From Lachnospira sp. (GTDB lineage Bacteria; Bacillota; Clostridia; Lachnospirales; Lachnospiraceae), in the NCBI GenBank assembly GCA_017621205.1, contig JAGATQ010000039.1:124001-188000 (forward strand): 64,000 nucleotides of DNA, in the 5' to 3' direction. Position 1 is the stretch's first letter. Each line of letters starts with the position of its first letter. A program made the translations under genes and the position numbers. The notes beneath the pieces are model-generated. The model made no database searches. It saw only the letters and a program-made list of their open reading frames with translations, and was not told where the DNA came from. Positions 59,310 to 64,000 of the stretch are shown here, in pieces.

Positions 59310-59936
59310 ATGAAGGAAAAACCAATTTCCAGTGCCGTAACGAAACGTCTGCCAAGATATTTCCGATATCTGAGTGAACTGAAGGAGCAGGGAACGGAAC
59401 GCATATCTTCCAAGGAATTGAGCGAGCGGATGCAAGTGACTGCTTCCCAGATTCGGCAGGACTTAAATAATTTTGGTGGATTTGGACAACAGGGCTATGG
59501 GTACAATGTGGAGCATCTGTATTCAGAGATCGGCAAAATATTGGGACTAAACCGGGTTCGAAAAGTAATTATTATTGGTGCAGGGCATATAGGACAGGCA
59601 TTGGCTAATTTTCAGGACTTTAAAAAACGTGGCTTTCAGATTTGTGGCATATTTGATGTAAAACAAGAGTTAGTTGGACAGATGATTGCAGGAATACCGG
59701 TTATGAGTATGGATAGTGTAGAGGCCTTTATTCAGGAACAAAATATTCAGATAGCAATTTTGACTCTGCCTAAGGAGTATGCTTATGAGACGGCAGTAAA
59801 ATTGATGCAATACGGGGTGACAGGTTTTTGGAATTTTGCATTGGTGGATTTAAAGCTGCCTGGCAATGTTGTTGTGGAGAATGTACATTTGGAGGAAAGT
59901 TTGATGACGCTCGCATATAATCTAAGTGAGGGCTAG
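59310..59936 (+). CDS. rex: Redox-sensing transcriptional repressor Rex
   Basis: Regulator of 208 residues that binds NADH/NAD+ and controls fermentation genes. N-terminal winged helix (about 1-78) with RLPRYFRYL, VTASQIRQDLNNFGGFGQQGYGY; Rossmann domain (about 85-205) with IIIGAGHIGQALANF and the NADH loop. Length and sequence are typical. It is followed by an unknown coiled-coil gene, nnr, alr and mazF, probably one transcription unit. Confidence 0.96.
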   Translation: MKEKPISSAVTKRLPRYFRYLSELKEQGTERISSKELSERMQVTASQIRQDLNNFGGFGQQGYGYNVEHLYSEIGKILGLNRVRKVIIIGAGHIGQALANFQDFKKRGFQICGIFDVKQELVGQMIAGIPVMSMDSVEAFIQEQNIQIAILTLPKEYAYETAVKLMQYGVTGFWNFALVDLKLPGNVVVENVHLEESLMTLAYNLSEG

Positions 59937-59957
59937 TGTTTTAAGGATGGGATAATC

Positions 59958-60605
59958 ATGTTAGGAAATAAAAGGAAACGAACTAATAACAAAAAAAGCA
60001 GGCATAATCAGCAGGCAGACTGGCAGTTTCTAACATTGTTAGAGGGGCAGAATCTCCCGATTCTTACCCTTGATCCAGCATGGCATGCCCTGTTTGCGGG
60101 CAGTCAGAAGTCAACACAGGTCAAACAGTTGGAACGGAAGCTTACAGAGCTTTTAAAGCAGCAGGGAAGACTTAACAATGACAATAAGAAGATGCAGGGG
60201 CAAAAGAAGTTATTGCTTAGCAATATTTTTAGTAATATGTCTAATGATAGTGAGGCTGGGGAACACAGGAAGGGTATGCAGAAGGATATGGTGGAGCAGA
60301 TTAATGCGAAGGTGGTGGAGAATGAAGATTCTCTGGCATTGCTGCCGGTACAGATTAAGCGTGTGAACGAGGAGCTGCTGTTAGAGACACTGCATTGTGT
60401 GTATGAGCAGGTCGATATTAACCGGGAAAGAATCGCAGTATTAGATGGTTACATTGAAAATATTCGTGCAGATCTTTCAAGGAAGCTTTTGGAAAAGCAG
60501 AACAGGGAAGAATACAACCATGAGATTTTCAGCAGCTTAAAGGATTTAGTGGGGATGCGGCCGATTGATATGTACGAGGAGACAAGAAAAAAGAAAGGGC
60601 AGTAA
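59958..60605 (+). CDS. Coiled-coil protein of unknown function
   Basis: Protein of 215 residues, very basic at the N-terminus (KRKRTNNKKSRHN), then the hydrophobic patch LLEGQNLPILTLDPAWHALF (about 27-46) and a long helical coiled coil (about 50-195; QLERKLTELLKQQGRLNND...). No signal or catalytic motif. Unknown family, located 21 bp after rex and 23 bp before nnr, so co-transcribed. Supported by the continuous frame and the ribosome site GGATGGGATAATC (weak). Confidence 0.75.
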   Translation: MLGNKRKRTNNKKSRHNQQADWQFLTLLEGQNLPILTLDPAWHALFAGSQKSTQVKQLERKLTELLKQQGRLNNDNKKMQGQKKLLLSNIFSNMSNDSEAGEHRKGMQKDMVEQINAKVVENEDSLALLPVQIKRVNEELLLETLHCVYEQVDINRERIAVLDGYIENIRADLSRKLLEKQNREEYNHEIFSSLKDLVGMRPIDMYEETRKKKGQ

Positions 60606-60628
60606 TTTTTGAAGAAAGGATTGTTTTT

Positions 60629-62269
60629 ATGGAGTATATAGTAAACCAGCAGCAGATGCAGGCTTTGGATGCACACTCCATTGAGCGGATGGGGATATCA
60701 GGATTGTTTTTGATGGAGCAGGCTGCCAGAGCAGTTTTTCAGGAAATGAAAGCATTTATCAAAAAGGAAAACCAGATATTGATTGTCGTAGAAAGTGGTA
60801 ATAATGGTGGTGATGGTCTTGCATTAGCACGAATGTTAAAGGAAGCAGAATATAATGTATTAGTTTTTTTTGTACATGGAACGAAAACAATGTCAGATTC
60901 TTTTTTGGAGCAGATGCATCTAGCAGAAGAAAAAGAGGTGCCAATTATAGAAGAACTTCCGGCAGAACAAGCTTTTGATGTGATTGTGGATGGAATGTTT
61001 GGCGTAGGCCTGACCCGCCAGATAAAAGGAATACATAAGCGGGTGATAGAATGGATGAATCGACAGGATTCCTATTTTATTGCGATTGATATGCCCAGCG
61101 GAATCCATGCTACAACAGGGGCAGTGATGGGAACTGCATTGAAGGCGGATATGACAGTAACCTTTGGTTATCTGAAGGCGGGATTGATTAAGTTTCCGGG
61201 TGCAGAGTATGCGGGAAAGATAAAAGTTTGCGATATTGGTTTTGCTGTTGAAAGTCTTTGGCATGTCAAACCGACATTGATGACCTTTGGAGAAGGAAAA
61301 CAAGCGGTGATTGATGCACTATCCTATTTTCCCAGCCGCTATGCATGGGCACATAAGGGCAGCTATGGCAATGTTCTTTTGGTGGCGGGAAGCGAAGGAA
61401 TGGCAGGAGCGGCCGTTTTGGCAGCAAAGTCGGCATATCGCAGTGGCTGCGGTATGGTGCGTGTCATCACTCATGAAAGCAACCGTGAAATATTGGGAAC
61501 CTTGGTTCCGGAAGCAATTGTTATGAGCTATGAAACTTTGCAGGAGGCATATGATTTGCTGGATGCGTCATGGCAGTGGGCAGATGCAGTACTAATTGGT
61601 TCCGGACTGTCCCAGTCTGAGTTAGCGGTTGGATTAACTGGTGCTGTAGTCACCTATGCCAGTGAACAAAGAGGCTCAATGAAGGTGGTGGTGGATGGAG
61701 ATGCGATAACGATTCTTGCAGGGCATAGGGAGATTATGAAACGTTATCAGGAGCTTCCAGTTACGAGTCGTCCTCATTTAACTTTTACGCCACATTCGAT
61801 GGAGCTGGCAAGATTATGTGGTGCAGCAGTTTCTGATGTGGAGGGACGGGAGCTGGAATATGCGAGCCGGTATATTAAGCAGCATTGGCTAAAGGATTGG
61901 GTTACTATTGTGGCAAAAGGTCCAAGGACGGTAGTAACCTCCGGATACGGTGCTACATACATTAATATGACAGGCAATGATGGAATGGCGACTGCGGGCA
62001 GTGGTGATTGTCTGGCGGGTATGTTGACTTCTGTTTATGCACAGGTAGTCAGGCAGGAGCATCAGTTAACGGATAAGCTTTTGTTGGAAAGTAAGCGGGC
62101 GGGTCTTGCTGCTACGATGAAACAGCCCTTTTTTATGGCAGCATGTGTGGCGGTCTGCCTGCATGGTTATGCGGGTGATGTGGCAAAAAGGGAGAGAGGA
62201 AGAATTAGCATGACTGCCATGGATTTGGTGGATAGTTTACCGAAAGTAATGAAATGGTATGATAAATAG
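60629..62269 (+). CDS. nnr: Bifunctional NAD(P)H-hydrate epimerase/dehydratase
   Basis: Metabolite repair enzyme of 546 residues. The YjeF N-terminal epimerase domain (about 1-210) has GNNGGDGLALARML near 53-66 and PSGIHATTG; the C-terminal ADP/ATP-dependent dehydratase domain (about 230-540) has GSYGNVLLVAGSEGMAGAAVL and GNDGMATAGSGDCLAGM, with the catalytic Asp in GSGD. Fused form as in most Firmicutes. Repairs damaged NADH and NADPH hydrates in the cytoplasm. Confidence 0.95.
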   Translation: MEYIVNQQQMQALDAHSIERMGISGLFLMEQAARAVFQEMKAFIKKENQILIVVESGNNGGDGLALARMLKEAEYNVLVFFVHGTKTMSDSFLEQMHLAEEKEVPIIEELPAEQAFDVIVDGMFGVGLTRQIKGIHKRVIEWMNRQDSYFIAIDMPSGIHATTGAVMGTALKADMTVTFGYLKAGLIKFPGAEYAGKIKVCDIGFAVESLWHVKPTLMTFGEGKQAVIDALSYFPSRYAWAHKGSYGNVLLVAGSEGMAGAAVLAAKSAYRSGCGMVRVITHESNREILGTLVPEAIVMSYETLQEAYDLLDASWQWADAVLIGSGLSQSELAVGLTGAVVTYASEQRGSMKVVVDGDAITILAGHREIMKRYQELPVTSRPHLTFTPHSMELARLCGAAVSDVEGRELEYASRYIKQHWLKDWVTIVAKGPRTVVTSGYGATYINMTGNDGMATAGSGDCLAGMLTSVYAQVVRQEHQLTDKLLLESKRAGLAATMKQPFFMAACVAVCLHGYAGDVAKRERGRISMTAMDLVDSLPKVMKWYDK

Positions 62270-62284
62270 AGAGGGTGGTACTAT

Positions 62285-63445
62285 ATGAAAAAATATGTTC
62301 GTGTTTATGCAAAAGTAGATTTGGATATGATTTATCAAAATGCATTGGCTGTAAGAAAGAAAATTGGTGATGACATCGGACTGATGGCCGTAGTTAAGGC
62401 AGATGCTTATGGTCATGGTGCAGTTCCTGTAGCATCCCATTTGAATGATATAGTTGATGGGTTTTGTCTTGCTCTGGTGGAGGAAGCAGTTATTCTTAGG
62501 CGTAAGGGTATATCAAAGCCATTATTATTACTTGGTTATACGGATCCTTACCAATATCCTGAGATTTTAAAGTATGGTATTTCCCAGACGATATATAGCT
62601 ATGAGATGGCAGAGAGTTTATCCCTTGCAGCGGTTGCTTTGAATACGGTGGCAAAAGTACATATTAAGCTTGATACAGGAATGGGGCGAATTGGTTTTTT
62701 GCCGGAGGAGGAGAGCATTGCTGAGATTAAAAGGATAGCAGAGCTGCCAAACCTGTTGATTGAGGGTATATACACACATTTTTCTAAAGCGGATGAGCAG
62801 GATAGGGAGTTTACCAAACAGCAGATGGAGCAGTTTTCGCAGTTTGTTTTAAAGGTGGAGAATGAGGGAATTTCTATACCGCTTAAGCATGCTGCTAACA
62901 GTGCTGCAATTATGGAATATCCTGATACCTATTTGAATCAGGTTCGGGCAGGAATCGTACTTTATGGGTTGTATCCTTCCAGCGAGGTACATAAGGAGCA
63001 GCTTTTGCTGACCCCTGCCTTAGAGCTGAAAAGCCATATTATTCATATAAAAGAACTGCCTAAGGGTTCTCCTATTGGTTATGGAGGTACTTATGTTACG
63101 AAGCGGGAGGTTACCCGTGTGGCTACGATTCCTGTTGGCTATGGCGATGGATATCCGAGAAGTCTTTCCAATAAAGGAAGTGTTTTGATTGGAGGGCAGA
63201 CGGCTCCGATTATCGGTCGGATATGTATGGACCAGTTTATGGTGGATGTGACAGATATTGAGAAGGCATATGTTGGTTCAGTAGTAACCTTAGTGGGAAG
63301 AGATGGTGATGCCAGCCTGCCGGTTGAAGAGGTTGCCGAATTATCAGGGAGCTTCAATTATGAATTCTGTTGTGATATTGGCAGACGGGTTCCTCGGGTT
63401 TATTACAGAGATGGTAAGTATTATAAGACGATAAGTTACTTATAA
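62285..63445 (+). CDS. alr: Alanine racemase
   Basis: PLP enzyme of 386 residues supplying D-alanine for peptidoglycan. PLP-binding K38 in VVKADAYGHGA, LHIKLDTGMGRIGF block (as VHIKLDTGMGRIGF), HAANSAA and the catalytic Tyr in IGYGGTYVT (about 265), then GYGDGYPRSLSN and ICMDQFMVDVT. Normal length. It follows nnr by 15 bp with AGAGGGTGG. Confidence 0.97.
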   Translation: MKKYVRVYAKVDLDMIYQNALAVRKKIGDDIGLMAVVKADAYGHGAVPVASHLNDIVDGFCLALVEEAVILRRKGISKPLLLLGYTDPYQYPEILKYGISQTIYSYEMAESLSLAAVALNTVAKVHIKLDTGMGRIGFLPEEESIAEIKRIAELPNLLIEGIYTHFSKADEQDREFTKQQMEQFSQFVLKVENEGISIPLKHAANSAAIMEYPDTYLNQVRAGIVLYGLYPSSEVHKEQLLLTPALELKSHIIHIKELPKGSPIGYGGTYVTKREVTRVATIPVGYGDGYPRSLSNKGSVLIGGQTAPIIGRICMDQFMVDVTDIEKAYVGSVVTLVGRDGDASLPVEEVAELSGSFNYEFCCDIGRRVPRVYYRDGKYYKTISYL

Positions 63446-63534
63446 TTTCATTTGATGGAATACTCTAGGATTTTTTTGGAAATACTGTGAAGTAAGAACA
63501 ATCATTATTTTTAAAAAAGTTAGAGGTGGAAGTA

Positions 63535-63882
63535 GTGGTAATTAAAAGAGGGGATAGTTATTATGCGGATTTAAGGCCGGTTGTGGGTTCCGAACAAGGG
63601 GGGGTAAGACCTGTGCTTATTATACAGAATGATGCAGGCAACCGTCATAGTCCTACGGTAATTTGTGCCGCTATCACAAGTAAGATGAATAAGGCAAAGC
63701 TGCCAACACATGTGGAGCTTCGTTGTGATGAATGTGATATGGTGAAGGATTCTGTCATTTTGTTAGAGCAGGTGAGAACAATTGATAAGACCCGGCTTAA
63801 GGAAAAGGTAGGACATTTAGAATCACCCCTTATTGAGAAAGTAAACCGGGCTTTAAAGGTAAGTATGGATATCTTGAATTAG
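63535..63882 (+). CDS. ndoA: MazF/EndoA-type mRNA interferase
   Basis: Endoribonuclease of 115 residues (type II toxin fold). [19 protein letters not shown] and [20 protein letters not shown], then [21 protein letters not shown] match EndoA/YdcE over its whole length; the catalytic Arg (GVRP) and Thr/Ser (about 48) are kept. GTG 63535 is chosen over GTG 63526 because TAGAGG is 8 bases upstream and because the result begins like EndoA. In Bacillus the antitoxin EndoAI gene lies between alr and endoA; here the 80-bp gap holds none. Confidence 0.9.
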   Translation: MVIKRGDSYYADLRPVVGSEQGGVRPVLIIQNDAGNRHSPTVICAAITSKMNKAKLPTHVELRCDECDMVKDSVILLEQVRTIDKTRLKEKVGHLESPLIEKVNRALKVSMDILN

Positions 63883-64000
63883 TTGCAGGAAAGCTACATA
63901 TTAATAAGATAGCATTGACGAATGAACGGATTAGTGATAAAGTATCTTATAATGTGGTTAAGAATCACATCAAATATATTAGATAAAGGGGATAAATAAG

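Noticed and set aside
63883-64000. Possible gene in the last 118 bp
   Set aside because: No complete frame; AAAGGGG near 63985 may be the ribosome site of a gene starting beyond the window.

Overview
The window looks like a piece of a low-GC, spore-forming Clostridia chromosome, most probably Lachnospiraceae-like. This is inferred from gene content and style, since no database search was possible. The support is AddAB instead of RecBCD, an alpha/beta-type small acid-soluble spore protein, Rex, a T-box and a lysine riboswitch, the Nnr-Alr-MazF order, strong AGGAGG ribosome binding sites and consensus sigma-A promoters. Most of the window is ordinary chromosomal backbone.

Layout. 1-6.9 kb: YigZ, TypA (minus strand), a small membrane protein, an SSB-like OB-fold protein, a CobO-like P-loop protein, then dapA-dapB behind a lysine riboswitch and terminator. 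7-10.7 kb: a small exported protein followed by an ABC exporter cluster whose large membrane subunit carries an M1-peptidase-like ectodomain without a catalytic motif. 10.7-18.4 kb: an EamA transporter, a repeat-rich non-coding kilobase, then vapB-vapC overlapping head to tail with a two-component system and its MacB/FtsX-type ABC transporter. 18.4-21.7 kb: NAD synthetase and a CgeB-like glycosyltransferase. 21.8-29.5 kb: an amino-acid or opine oxidation cluster (2Fe-2S protein, FAD/4Fe-4S flavoprotein, BFD-like 2Fe-2S protein, DAO-type flavoprotein, ornithine-cyclodeaminase-like protein, AraC regulator, PII protein, APC permease). 30-39.5 kb: a second repeat-rich kilobase, addB-addA behind a promoter with a LexA-like box, a spore protein and a methyltransferase. 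39.5-44.7 kb: T-box-controlled trpE-G-C-B-A, without trpD or trpF. 44.9-52.4 kb: a large unknown protein, a small conserved protein, tRNA-Gly, an acyl-CoA ligase, trpS, an exported unknown and mntP. 52.4-64 kb: a solitary repeat copy, Dus, an epimerase, Nudix, an LTA-synthase-like sulfatase, an ABC-F protein, Rex, an unknown coiled-coil protein, Nnr, Alr and a MazF-type toxin with no adjacent antitoxin.

The most unusual feature is a dispersed family of about 237-bp structured elements with five copies in the window (11748-11985, 12149-12543, 30102-30337, 30528-30766, 52420-52656). Each copy folds into one long multi-helix hairpin. The outer helix differs in sequence from copy to copy yet stays complementary, and two internal hairpins also change in compensated pairs, while several single-stranded blocks stay nearly identical. 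Four copies form two homologous composite units, each with two elements pointing away from each other around a 160-190 bp spacer. One copy has a different 162-bp palindromic element inserted in an apical hairpin loop. This pattern fits a structured RNA or a hairpin-based mobile repeat; I could not match it to a named family.

Regulation that can be read directly includes a lysine riboswitch (dapAB), a tryptophan T-box (trp), a perfect 20-bp palindrome in the vapBC promoter, an 11-bp-period direct repeat ahead of the two-component-linked ABC transporter, a LexA-like box at the addAB start and a Rex-like site in the rex promoter.
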